Source: SZUA-448 sp964602475 (GTDB taxonomy: Bacteria; Bacillota; Clostridia; Lachnospirales; Lachnospiraceae). From it: a DNA stretch of 14,218 nt. The position numbers and the translations under genes were made by a program. The notes below the pieces were generated by a model that made no database searches, was not told the origin of the DNA, and saw only the letters and a program-made list of their open reading frames with translations. The stretch is from NCBI GenBank assembly GCA_964602475.1, contig CAZRRN010000060.1, forward strand, positions 1-14,218, in the 5' to 3' direction. Shown here piece by piece: positions 7,673 through 13,521 of this stretch (position 1 is the stretch's first letter; the number at the start of each line of letters is the position of its first letter).

Positions 7673-8725
7673 ATGATTCCAAAGAGATTTAAAACATACC
7701 GACAGCTTCTTTCTATTCTTCGTTCCAAAGGAGTCCGGATCAAAGCGGGTTCAGCTTCATCTCGTGCAATGAGGCATCTTGAAAAATCCAACTATTACAA
7801 TGTGATTAACGGTTATAAAGATCTTTTCTTAATGACTCGGTTTTCTCCGACAACAAATGAAGCATATAAGACGGGAACTACATTTGATGAAATCTATGCT
7901 TTATATGATTTTGACCGAGAAGTACGAATTACATATTTGAAATACCTGCTAAAAATTGAAAATACATTTAAGACTGTCGTATCCCATTCCTTTTCAGAGA
8001 AATATGGTCATGATAACTACCTAACATTGAAAAATTTTCAAGCTACCGCTTCCACCGATAATCAAACTTTACAACGCATTGCTAAGAGTAATAAGTTAAA
8101 CCTTATTACAGATATTGATGTTATAAATCGAATTAGTGCTGAAGAAAATGTTGCAAGCGTTACCAAACTGTTCGGCGACATTCAACAAGAAATCGCTCGT
8201 CAACTTAATAAGCATCATGAAGTAGTCACACATTACTTGACTGAGCATGGCTATATTCCTTTGTGGGTATTGGTTAATGTATTGACATTTGGAAAAGTTA
8301 CAACTTTCTTCTACAACCTTAAAGAAGTAGATAAAATTGATATAGCAAGGCAATTTGGACTCCAATACAAAGAACTTCATAAGTATATGACGATGGCAGG
8401 GTATGCCAGAAATAAATGTGCCCATGATGAGCGATTTTACAATATACGTTTTTCGCAGCGGCTACACACAAAATCAATATCAAACATTTCTGTTTTAAAC
8501 CTGCCAAGAGATAAAAGTGGTTCCTATACAAAAGGTATCTGCGACACGTATGCTCTTGCAATAATCTTTAATCGCTTACTTACAAAATCTGAGCTAAAGG
8601 AGTTCATTTCTTCTATGGATTCCTCTTTCAAAAAGTTAAAGAAGCAGTTAAGTACAATTTCGTTGTCAGATGTCCAAAATGCAATGGGTTACCCTGCTAA
8701 CTGGAAAGACGTATATAAACTCTAG
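7673..8725 (+). CDS. Abi_2/AbiF-family HEPN abortive-infection protein
   Basis: A 350-residue protein with the Abi_2 pattern: FKTYRQLLSILRSKGVRI followed by a segment ending LEKSNYYNVINGYKDLF near the N-terminus, then ALYDFDREVRITYLKYLLKIENTFKT, and the HEPN ribonuclease motif in YARNKCAHDERFYN (Arg246-x4-His251). HEPN proteins of this type cleave RNA, and AbiD/AbiF members stop growth on phage infection. I start it at 7673, not at the in-frame ATG at 7613, because AAGGAGG (7662-7668) precedes 7673 and the longer form would translate a terminator hairpin. The gene opposes all its neighbours, is far more AT-rich than they are, and has its own promoter, leader RNA and terminator. It therefore looks like a cassette inserted between the ribbon-helix-helix and relaxase genes. 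The family call is firm; the toxin role and RNA partner are inferred. Confidence 0.88.
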   Translation: MIPKRFKTYRQLLSILRSKGVRIKAGSASSRAMRHLEKSNYYNVINGYKDLFLMTRFSPTTNEAYKTGTTFDEIYALYDFDREVRITYLKYLLKIENTFKTVVSHSFSEKYGHDNYLTLKNFQATASTDNQTLQRIAKSNKLNLITDIDVINRISAEENVASVTKLFGDIQQEIARQLNKHHEVVTHYLTEHGYIPLWVLVNVLTFGKVTTFFYNLKEVDKIDIARQFGLQYKELHKYMTMAGYARNKCAHDERFYNIRFSQRLHTKSISNISVLNLPRDKSGSYTKGICDTYALAIIFNRLLTKSELKEFISSMDSSFKKLKKQLSTISLSDVQNAMGYPANWKDVYKL

Positions 8726-8730
8726 ACTCA

Positions 8731-8774
8731 CAAGGAATGTGGATTGTTTTCGCATTCCTTGATTTATTGTTTTT
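8731..8774 (+). terminator. Intrinsic terminator of the Abi gene
   Basis: CAAGGAATG (8731-8739) pairs with CATTCCTTG (8753-8761), extendable inward by a T-G and a G-C pair. It is followed on the plus strand by T-rich ATTTATTGTTTTTG. The minus side has no T-run, so it ends the plus-strand Abi transcript. It lies six bases after the Abi stop and abuts the 3' end of the oppositely oriented ribbon-helix-helix gene. Confidence 0.8.
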
Positions 8775-9171
8775 GATATTTATATGCATCTTCAAAGTTC
8801 ACCGCACCATTAATCCGTTTCACTTCCTCCACACACTTTGCCTGTAGCTTCTGCATTGCTCCTTCCTCAACATCATGGCTGAATGCAATTGCATGGGACA
8901 GCTTCGATACTTCCACTGCCAGTTTAAACACCGCCCTTGCCATCCGGTTCTCGCTGTCCTTGACGGTTGCGTGCATGACAGATGATATAGTGGATAGCAT
9001 ATAGTTTTCCACCTTCTCGGTCGTAAGATAACCGATATAAAACCGCAGTGCCTGATTCATAAACTCATTTCTTGACCGTGCATCGGATTTCTGGAGCAGG
9101 GTGTCAACCTGCTCCAGTAAATCCACATCAATGAAAAAGCCTTTTCTTATTTTACTTTTTTCTTCACTCAT
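8764..9171 (-). CDS. Ribbon-helix-helix relaxosome-type protein (MobC-like)
   Basis: A 135-residue protein. The N-terminal half has a ribbon-helix-helix pattern: basic strand KIRKGFFIDVDLLEQVDTLL (about 7-26), a turn DARSRNEF, and helix MNQALRFYIGYL (about 38-49). The C-terminal half is helical and may oligomerise. Position beside the relaxase suggests an accessory protein that binds the origin of transfer and recruits or positions the relaxase, and it may repress the mobilisation genes. Its ATG overlaps the TGA of the upstream methyltransferase (ATGA), indicating coupled translation. In the ancestral layout it was probably directly followed by the relaxase gene, before the Abi cassette came to lie between them. 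The structural class is well supported; the oriT role is inferred from context. Confidence 0.75.
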   Translation of the reverse strand: MSEEKSKIRKGFFIDVDLLEQVDTLLQKSDARSRNEFMNQALRFYIGYLTTEKVENYMLSTISSVMHATVKDSENRMARAVFKLAVEVSKLSHAIAFSHDVEEGAMQKLQAKCVEEVKRINGAVNFEDAYKYQKQ

Positions 9172-9845
9172 CTCCGTTCCTCACATATCTTGGCAATGTG
9201 TTCACACAGCTTCTGTGGAATCACGCTCCGCTCCCTTGCACCCTTTAATCCCTGTGTTCCGGTCTTGCTTCCCCTCGGAGCTGCGACATGACAGGAATCC
9301 CCGTTGTGGCACATTGGAAGGAATTTCGGATCAGGGTGGTTTGTCCAGATGTCGGTTGGTTTCATTCGGAAGTCACCATATCTGCAATAAGTCACTGTGT
9401 ATCTTGGCAGACCTTTCATCCAGTCCATCTTCCGCATACCGCCTCTTGGGTTCTCGATAAAATAATACTTTGGTTTCAGTTCGTTTATCAGCTCCAGCAC
9501 ATGACGGTCCACCCTGTCACAAAACTTTGCATATTCACTGTATGGTTCAAGGTTTCCTGTCAACGGATTCCTTCTTCGGTGGTGGCTGATGGCCGCAATG
9601 CTGAATGTCGTGCAGTCCGGACTTGCCCAGATGACATCAGGATGACCGAACAGCTGAATGATATCTGTCTCGGACACGTTACTGATGTCTTCGTATAAAT
9701 CTATGTCCCTAAATTCCTTTGACCACTCGATGGAAAATACTTCATGTCCTCTTTGTTCAATGCTTTCCCGACACTTCTTGTTCCTGCAAACAGCTCCAAC
9801 AGTTTTATGGCTCCGTACCAATAGCGGTGCGCACCCTTTTCTCAT
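9168..9845 (-). pseudogene. Short C5-cytosine DNA methyltransferase with a frameshifted N-terminus
   Basis: The 225-residue open frame has methyltransferase motif IV as VIWASPDCTTFSIAA (catalytic Cys78) and motif VI as YYFIENPRGG (Glu131-Asn-Pro). The length of about 225 fits the short C5 enzymes of phages and ICEs. The SAM-binding motif I is missing from this frame but present in the +1 frame at 9808-9761 as IKLLELFAGTRSVGKA. Removing one A from the AAAA run at 9837-9840 and adding one T at 9759-9760 would join ATG, motif I and EQRGHEVFSIEW into one continuous frame. The reading frame survives, but about 26 codons are garbled, so an unaltered product would probably not bind SAM. It overlaps the next gene by ATGA. 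Sequencing error in homopolymers is an alternative to real mutation. Confidence 0.7.
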
Positions 9846-9973
9846 GAGGCTATCTTTTCCTTTCCTCTGTATTCTCTTGATACTGAATTCTGTATGATGC
9901 TTTTTGCTCTTATGGCATAACGGATTCTTCCCTCAATCCCCTGCCTGTTCTGAATTTTTGTTTTTTCTGGCAT
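9842..9973 (-). CDS. Possible 43-residue protein upstream of the methyltransferase
   Basis: An open frame from the ATG at 9973-9971 encodes a basic 43-residue peptide (begins MPEKTKIQNRQGIEGRIRYA) and ends in TGA overlapping the methyltransferase ATG (ATGA), the coupling pattern used elsewhere in this operon. The frame could extend to a TTG at 10069. No start has a good ribosome site, and the region is rich in inverted repeats, so it may be a chance frame over a regulatory or transfer-origin region. I recognise no family. Confidence 0.3.
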   Translation of the reverse strand: MPEKTKIQNRQGIEGRIRYAIRAKSIIQNSVSREYRGKEKIAS

Positions 9974-10010
9974 AATCTCAGCCGGATTCGCAAGAAAAGT
10001 TATGTCATAA
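9910..10010. repeat. Two TTATG-N-CATAA palindromes 90 bp apart
   Basis: TTATGGCATAA (9910-9920) and TTATGTCATAA (10000-10010) are perfect 5-bp palindromes around a single central base, with centres exactly 90 bp apart. A half-site GGCATAA lies at 9969-9975, and the same TTATG/CATAA words form the arms of the hairpin at 10073-10100. Repeated spaced palindromes suggest binding sites for a dimeric protein, such as a relaxosome or regulatory protein, upstream of the methyltransferase and mobilisation genes. Confidence 0.4.
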
Positions 10011-10033
10011 ATCAAAACTGTTTGAAAGTCCGA

Positions 10034-10056
10034 AAAGGCTGGCTCTGCCTGCCTTT
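10034..10056. repeat. Strong hairpin upstream of the mobilisation genes
   Basis: AAAGGC (10034-10039) pairs with GCCTTT (10051-10056); a T/T mismatch separates this from an inner GGC/GCC stem around TCT. No T-run follows on either strand. It stands 17 bases from the hairpin at 10073-10100, forming a tandem hairpin block that could belong to an origin of transfer or a leader RNA. Confidence 0.4.
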
Positions 10057-10067
10057 GTGGTCTTTTC

Positions 10068-10100
10068 AAAAAGAGTTATGCCGGTCTTTTGGCATAACTC
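10068..10100 (-). terminator. Intrinsic terminator-like hairpin with T-run on the minus strand
   Basis: GAGTTATGCC (10073-10082) and GGCATAACTC (10091-10100) are perfect 10-bp arms around an 8-base loop. On the minus strand the hairpin is followed by TTTTT (10072-10068). It would end transcription from the DUF3846 operon before the methyltransferase and mobilisation genes, implying a separate promoter for those. The arms contain the TTATG/CATAA words found as palindromes nearby, so a protein-binding role is also possible. Confidence 0.5.
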
Positions 10101-10154
10101 CTTTAACCTGCACTATTTTCGACCCTGATATTTACCCTTGTAACAGGGTTATGA

Positions 10155-10325
10155 TCACCTCCAATCTGTATCAATTCTCTCCTGTTTCACGGCAGGAGGC
10201 TGGCTGTTATTTCTGTTGACGGCATTGATTTGCCCGGATTTCCCGAAATGGTCGGCACCCTTGTTACCAGCCATCCTTTTCTGAACGAGGGCACAAATCG
10301 GCTCACGCTTGCCCACAGGCGGCAT
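10155..10325 (-). CDS. Hypothetical 56-residue basic protein
   Basis: An open frame from the ATG at 10325-10323 starts five bases after the TAG of the DUF3846 gene, with GGAG in that gap. It encodes MPPVGKREPICALVQKRM and continues to a C-terminus ending ERIDTDWR. The product is small, basic and hydrophilic, with no membrane segment and no family I recognise. Tight spacing behind DUF3846 supports translation by coupling. A longer in-frame version starting at 10418 would overlap the DUF3846 gene and is less likely. Function unknown. Confidence 0.5.
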   Translation of the reverse strand: MPPVGKREPICALVQKRMAGNKGADHFGKSGQINAVNRNNSQPPAVKQERIDTDWR

Positions 10326-10330
10326 TCTCC

Positions 10331-10705
10331 CTAAAAGGTGTACACTTCCATCCGTGGCTGCATTTCCGGCTCTGTGCCGGTAAACACCGGTATTTCGGCA
10401 AACTGTCTGCTGTACCATCCAATCTGTTCTTCTGTCAGGGAGATAAAATCCCCGTCTTCCCCGCTTCCACAGATAAAAAATGGACCGCAGATAATGTCAT
10501 CCATGTACCAGCGGTTCGCTTCCATCCCATTCAGTTTTCCCTCATCATTGACCACGGCAATGCAGCCATCCAGAAAAGTCATACAGTCAATCAGTCCTTC
10601 GACCTCACTCTGGCTCGCGTCAAGGCCGTTGCTGATTTCCTTTACATAAGGTTCTTTTCCCGGCTCAATCTTCAGAATACGGATACTGTTTTTCCCATTC
10701 TCCAT
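10331..10705 (-). CDS. DUF3846 domain protein
   Basis: A 124-residue protein with the DUF3846 pattern: an N-terminal strand IRILKIEPGKEPYVKEI, an acidic central segment ending LDGCIAVVNDEGKLNGMEANRWY, and DIICGPFFICGSGEDGDFISLTEEQIGWY toward the end. Proteins of this family are frequent on Bacillota mobile elements and phages; their biochemical role is unknown. GGAGG lies 6 bases before the ATG. The gene is followed closely by the 56-residue ORF and preceded 34 bases upstream by a DUF6103 gene, so it is the penultimate gene of the accessory operon. Confidence 0.8.
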   Translation of the reverse strand: MENGKNSIRILKIEPGKEPYVKEISNGLDASQSEVEGLIDCMTFLDGCIAVVNDEGKLNGMEANRWYMDDIICGPFFICGSGEDGDFISLTEEQIGWYSRQFAEIPVFTGTEPEMQPRMEVYTF

Positions 10706-10739
10706 CGTTTACCTCCCTGATGATTCACCCATTACCATA

Positions 10740-11006
10740 CTAAAAACTTCCCGCTCCATTATCAGGATTTGCATTGACTGAACCTGATTTTTTTACCGGT
10801 TGGACAGCAGCTTTTTTAATCAAAGGCGGTACTTCACCCCTGCTCTCAATGTATTCCCTGACTGCCGGAGGGACATATTTCTCATACATTTTATTCATGA
10901 CATCTTTCAATTCCTCATCAAAATCAGCGTCTTTTTTCCCCATGTACTGGCGGATTGCTCCCATTTTTTCCTCATCATATCTGATGTTTACAACCATCTG
11001 TTTCAT
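10740..11006 (-). CDS. DUF6103-family small protein (copy 1)
   Basis: An 88-residue protein. The N-terminal half, VNIRYDEEKMGAIRQYMGKK followed by a helical acidic segment and MYEKYVPPAVREYIESR, matches the DUF6103 pattern: a beta strand then two helices, reminiscent of ribbon-helix-helix DNA-binding proteins. The C-terminal 35 residues are Pro- and Lys-rich and probably disordered. GGAGG stands shortly before the ATG, 13 bases after the stop of the DUF5688 gene. A second, longer DUF6103 protein is encoded on the other side of DUF5688. Function is not known; DNA binding is inferred from the fold-like pattern. Confidence 0.8.
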   Translation of the reverse strand: MKQMVVNIRYDEEKMGAIRQYMGKKDADFDEELKDVMNKMYEKYVPPAVREYIESRGEVPPLIKKAAVQPVKKSGSVNANPDNGAGSF

Positions 11007-11019
11007 TCAAAATCCTCCT

Positions 11020-11964
11020 TCACATTCCCATATTCATGCCCTGCATCTGTTCCGGTTCGGATGCCAGCGAGAGTATCTGGCTTTCCCTGTCAAAGCGGTA
11101 CACATTGTCCGACAAAACCTCATCCGGCGAAACCTGTGATGTATTCACATCCTTTACCATCTCCCTCAGCTCCTCGTAATCCATTTCCGGATTTTCTTTC
11201 AGCAGGATGGTTTCATGCACAGATGACGGAAGAACAACAAGGCTGCTGTTCAGCCGTTCTGCGATGGCTGACATGGTTTCCTGATCGAACATATATACCG
11301 CTCCCTGATACCTGTCCTTGTTTGTCAGGACATACATCTGTAATGGGTTTTCTGTTTCTGAGATCATTCCTTCAGGAAAACTGTCCTGAAGCATTTCCGA
11401 AATAATATCCTGCATGCTTGAAATGCTGGGGGAGGATATCTGTTTCATGCTTTTCCATGCATCTTCCTTCAGTGTCTGTTCATCGATTCCCCATCTTGCC
11501 AGATGTTCGTTCCTGATCAGGATTGTGCCGATCCCTTTTTCCGGCATCGATACCTTTGCACGGTAGGTCAGTGCAAGGTCTTCCCTCAATTCATGCGGGA
11601 CTTTTTCCAGTAGCTCCGCATTTTTCTCTGCATTGCATGCCGTCACGATGAGGCTTTTTTTCAGGTTCTCATAAGAGAATTCTTTCGGTGCAAACACGGG
11701 ATTATCCACACGGTTCTCCATGTAAACCGAGGCAATGTCTGCCTTGATGTCTGATAAAGGCCGGCCTTCCTCGAAATCCCTGAAATACTGGTTAAGATAA
11801 ATATTCGGAACCACATTTTCACTGCCCCTGATTACCAGTCCGTCAAGCTGTATTCCATTGTTCTTGTTGTATGGATGGATATCCACACTATGGTTTCTGC
11901 ATTCCTCGGGAAGAAACTCCCTGATGCCGTCCACAATCTCTTTTTTGAATTCCTCATAATCCAT
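11020..11964 (-). CDS. DUF5688-family protein
   Basis: A 314-residue soluble protein with DUF5688 hallmarks: N-terminal MDYEEFKKEIVDGIREFLP, then IQLDGLVIRGSENVVPNIYL, later VPHELREDLALTYRAKV, GIGTILIRNEHLARWGI and MYVLTNKDRYQGAVYMFD. It has no membrane segment and no catalytic motif I can name. The family is common on ICEs of gut Clostridia, usually beside DUF6103 genes as here; its role is unknown. I start it at 11964 because AGGAGG lies 7 bases upstream; the in-frame ATG at 11985 is inside the preceding gene and would put that site within the coding region. The protein ends QGMNMGM, one of four similar tails in this window. Confidence 0.85.
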   Translation of the reverse strand: MDYEEFKKEIVDGIREFLPEECRNHSVDIHPYNKNNGIQLDGLVIRGSENVVPNIYLNQYFRDFEEGRPLSDIKADIASVYMENRVDNPVFAPKEFSYENLKKSLIVTACNAEKNAELLEKVPHELREDLALTYRAKVSMPEKGIGTILIRNEHLARWGIDEQTLKEDAWKSMKQISSPSISSMQDIISEMLQDSFPEGMISETENPLQMYVLTNKDRYQGAVYMFDQETMSAIAERLNSSLVVLPSSVHETILLKENPEMDYEELREMVKDVNTSQVSPDEVLSDNVYRFDRESQILSLASEPEQMQGMNMGM

Positions 11965-11975
11965 TCTCTGCCCTC

Positions 11976-12389
11976 CTACATGCACATGGTCATTCCTTCG
12001 GTTTCCTCGGGTTCCGCTGCTTCCGTTTCCTGTTCCGGAACGGCCTCATTCTGTGGTTCTGTTTCTGCAGCTGTGTTCCTCTGGCTTTTCCGCTGGTACC
12101 GTCTTGCCGGTCTTTCTGTTTCCTGGTTACTGCTTTCCGTCTGCATGTTTTCTTCAGGATGAATGCTTTCTGCCGTCTCCTGAGTCCTCTCACCATCAAG
12201 CTCCGGGGTCGCTACCCTCATGCTGTTTTCCACAAAATCACGGACTGGATTCGGAACGACCTTCTCATAAGTCTTGTCCAGATAGTCCTTCAATTCTTCT
12301 TCAATCTTCTTTTCCTTCTGATTCATGAAAAACTGCAATGCCTTCAGCTTTTCCTCCGGGAACTTTACCTTAATCTCTTTTTCTGCCAT
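11976..12389 (-). CDS. DUF6103-family protein (copy 2) with long acidic tail
   Basis: A 137-residue protein beginning MAEKEIKVKFPEEKLKALQF; the N-terminal 60 residues parallel the smaller copy (strand, helix, then YLDKTYEKVVPNPVRDFVEN). The rest is a Glu/Gln/Thr-rich, low-complexity tail that ends EGMTMCM. I start at 12389, where AAAGGAAACC precedes the ATG; the earlier in-frame ATG at 12410 lacks a site. It ends 11 bases before the DUF5688 start, so the two are probably coupled. The similarity to copy 1 suggests an old duplication around DUF5688. Role unknown; the tail may contact partner proteins. Confidence 0.78.
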   Translation of the reverse strand: MAEKEIKVKFPEEKLKALQFFMNQKEKKIEEELKDYLDKTYEKVVPNPVRDFVENSMRVATPELDGERTQETAESIHPEENMQTESSNQETERPARRYQRKSQRNTAAETEPQNEAVPEQETEAAEPEETEGMTMCM

Positions 12390-12421
12390 ATGGTTTCCTT
12401 TCCTGTGCAAAGCACAAATCA

Positions 12422-12439
12422 GATTTGCCGGTGCAAATC
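12422..12439. promoter_or_regulatory. Inverted repeat in the gap before the DUF6103 gene
   Basis: GATTTGC (12422-12428) and GCAAATC (12433-12439) are perfect 7-bp arms around CGGT. The neighbouring sequence repeats GTGCAAA and GCACAAATC, so several overlapping half-sites are present within about 35 bases upstream of the DUF6103 ribosome site. With no T-run it is more likely a protein-binding site or a leader hairpin than a terminator. Confidence 0.35.
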
Positions 12440-12502
12440 ATTAACTCCGGCTGAATTCTTGAGTCCCTGTCAATGCGTAAACCTCTTAGTTTAACATATT
12501 TT

Positions 12503-12862
12503 TTACTGCATCTTCATTCCCTGTTCCTGTAACGCTTCCATGCATTCTGCCTCCTGCGTAGATTTGAGCAGTTCCTGAATATAACTTCCCGCATCCGGCA
12601 CAAATGCCGAGTATCTGGCATAATCTGCACCTTCGCTTTCCACAAGTACTCCTTCCCTGCTTTCTTCTCCCGCAACAAGGATACAGTGCCAGACATCCCC
12701 CTTAACTTTCATCAGTTCTTTGTTTTCACGGATAAAGTCATAATCACTGCACATATGTTTCGTGAAATACCGGTACTCATTTTCTGGCAGTAGTATCATC
12801 TTCTCTATCACACACTCCCTGACATCAAGCTCCGTTTCCTTTCTCCGGAATGCTGCCCTCAT
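12503..12862 (-). CDS. Conserved hypothetical ICE protein (DUF6329-like?)
   Basis: A 119-residue soluble protein starting MRAAFRRKETELDVRECVIE. Its conserved-looking core is YDFIRENKELM, then WHCILVAGEESREGVLVESEG and DYARYSAFVPDAGSYI. This resembles small ICE proteins that I associate, without certainty, with DUF6329. There is no membrane segment and no catalytic motif I can name. I start at 12862 because GGAGGTGAG lies 6 bases upstream; the ATG at 12883 lies before that site. The C-terminus is QEQGMKMQ, again a GMxM tail. Genes on either side run the same way, so it belongs to the accessory operon. Confidence 0.65.
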   Translation of the reverse strand: MRAAFRRKETELDVRECVIEKMILLPENEYRYFTKHMCSDYDFIRENKELMKVKGDVWHCILVAGEESREGVLVESEGADYARYSAFVPDAGSYIQELLKSTQEAECMEALQEQGMKMQ

Positions 12863-12894
12863 TTGTTTCTCACCTCCCTTCATGCCCGATTTCA

Positions 12895-12909
12895 GATGCC
12901 TCCGGCATC
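12895..12909. repeat. Short GC-rich inverted repeat between two operon genes
   Basis: GATGCC (12895-12900) and GGCATC (12904-12909) surround TCC. It stands in the short gap after the truncated hydrolase-like gene and before the 119-residue gene. It lacks a T-run, so it may be a weak pause, an mRNA end-protector, or a scar of the deletion that shortened the preceding gene. Confidence 0.3.
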
Positions 12910-12915
12910 AAATGA

Positions 12916-13521
12916 TTATGGGACTCCATAGCGGACAATACTCCACACACTCATGGCATTTGCAATATCCTCACTGCTCACGGCTATTCCGCAATCCACA
13001 CTGAGTCTTGCATAAATCTTGCCCATGTCCTGCGTGGCAACCGTAATCGTGACCATCTTTTTGCTTTTGTCCTCGATGACTTCCCGGTCTTCCTGATGGA
13101 TAAAGCATCTGGCAAAATCGCGGTACTGGCTCTCAGAAAAATCAAGGCTTTCCGAGCCGAAATACAGAGAATAGAAAACCGATTTTGCAAATACGACATC
13201 AACCTCTCCTTCATCCAGATCACCGAGACTGGCAACCGCATCATCAAGTTTTTGAAAATTGTCCGCCATATCACTTAGGTAAGAGATGTATTCCTTATCA
13301 AGTCCTTCCGGTAGTTTCTGACCTTCAAATACGGCACGGATCGCATTCCGGTTGTTTTCCTGTCCCTCAGAACCAAAGGACAGGAGACAGATGACCAGCA
13401 GGATAAAGGGCGTAAGCAGTGCGGCAATGATGGAGCCAATCACTGTCCATGTCCGTTTGTCGGTAGCAAGGGCAATGGCTGCTTTTGCAATCATTGCTAC
13501 GGTTGCCGGATCTGCTGCCAT
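12916..13521 (-). CDS. Membrane-anchored protein resembling the N-terminus of ICE cell-wall hydrolases
   Basis: A 201-residue protein. It begins MAADPATVAMIAKAAIALAT, then one membrane segment (about 26-49, IIAALLTPFILLVICLL), then an extracytoplasmic region with EGLDKEYISYLSDMADNFQKL, VVFAKSVFYSLYFGSESL and RDFARCFIHQEDREV. This matches, as I recall it, the N-terminal region of the large lysozyme or NlpC/P60-type proteins of clostridial conjugation modules, which open the cell wall for the mating channel. Those continue past an 'IVRYG'-like segment into catalytic domains; here SIVRYGVP is followed directly by TAA. No hydrolase domain is seen in the next frames. It overlaps the upstream gene by 25 bases. 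It is either a truncated copy or a stand-alone anchor. Confidence 0.6.
   Translation of the reverse strand: MAADPATVAMIAKAAIALATDKRTWTVIGSIIAALLTPFILLVICLLSFGSEGQENNRNAIRAVFEGQKLPEGLDKEYISYLSDMADNFQKLDDAVASLGDLDEGEVDVVFAKSVFYSLYFGSESLDFSESQYRDFARCFIHQEDREVIEDKSKKMVTITVATQDMGKIYARLSVDCGIAVSSEDIANAMSVWSIVRYGVP

Noticed and set aside
10069..10081. Nine-codon ORF (MPKDRHNSF) inside the hairpin at 10073-10100, preceded by AAAGGAG
   Set aside because: The ATG is only two bases from the ribosome-like site and the peptide is wholly made of hairpin sequence; the inverted repeat explains it better. A leader peptide cannot be fully excluded.
10155..10418. 87-residue version of the small ORF downstream of DUF3846
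   Set aside because: The first 31 residues would overlap the DUF3846 gene; the ATG at 10325, right after the DUF3846 stop and behind GGAG, is the more likely start.
10800..11405. 201-residue plus-strand frame opposite DUF6103/DUF5688
   Set aside because: It is antisense to two convincing genes, rich in Ser, Pro and Phe as expected of a shadow frame, and has no recognisable domain.
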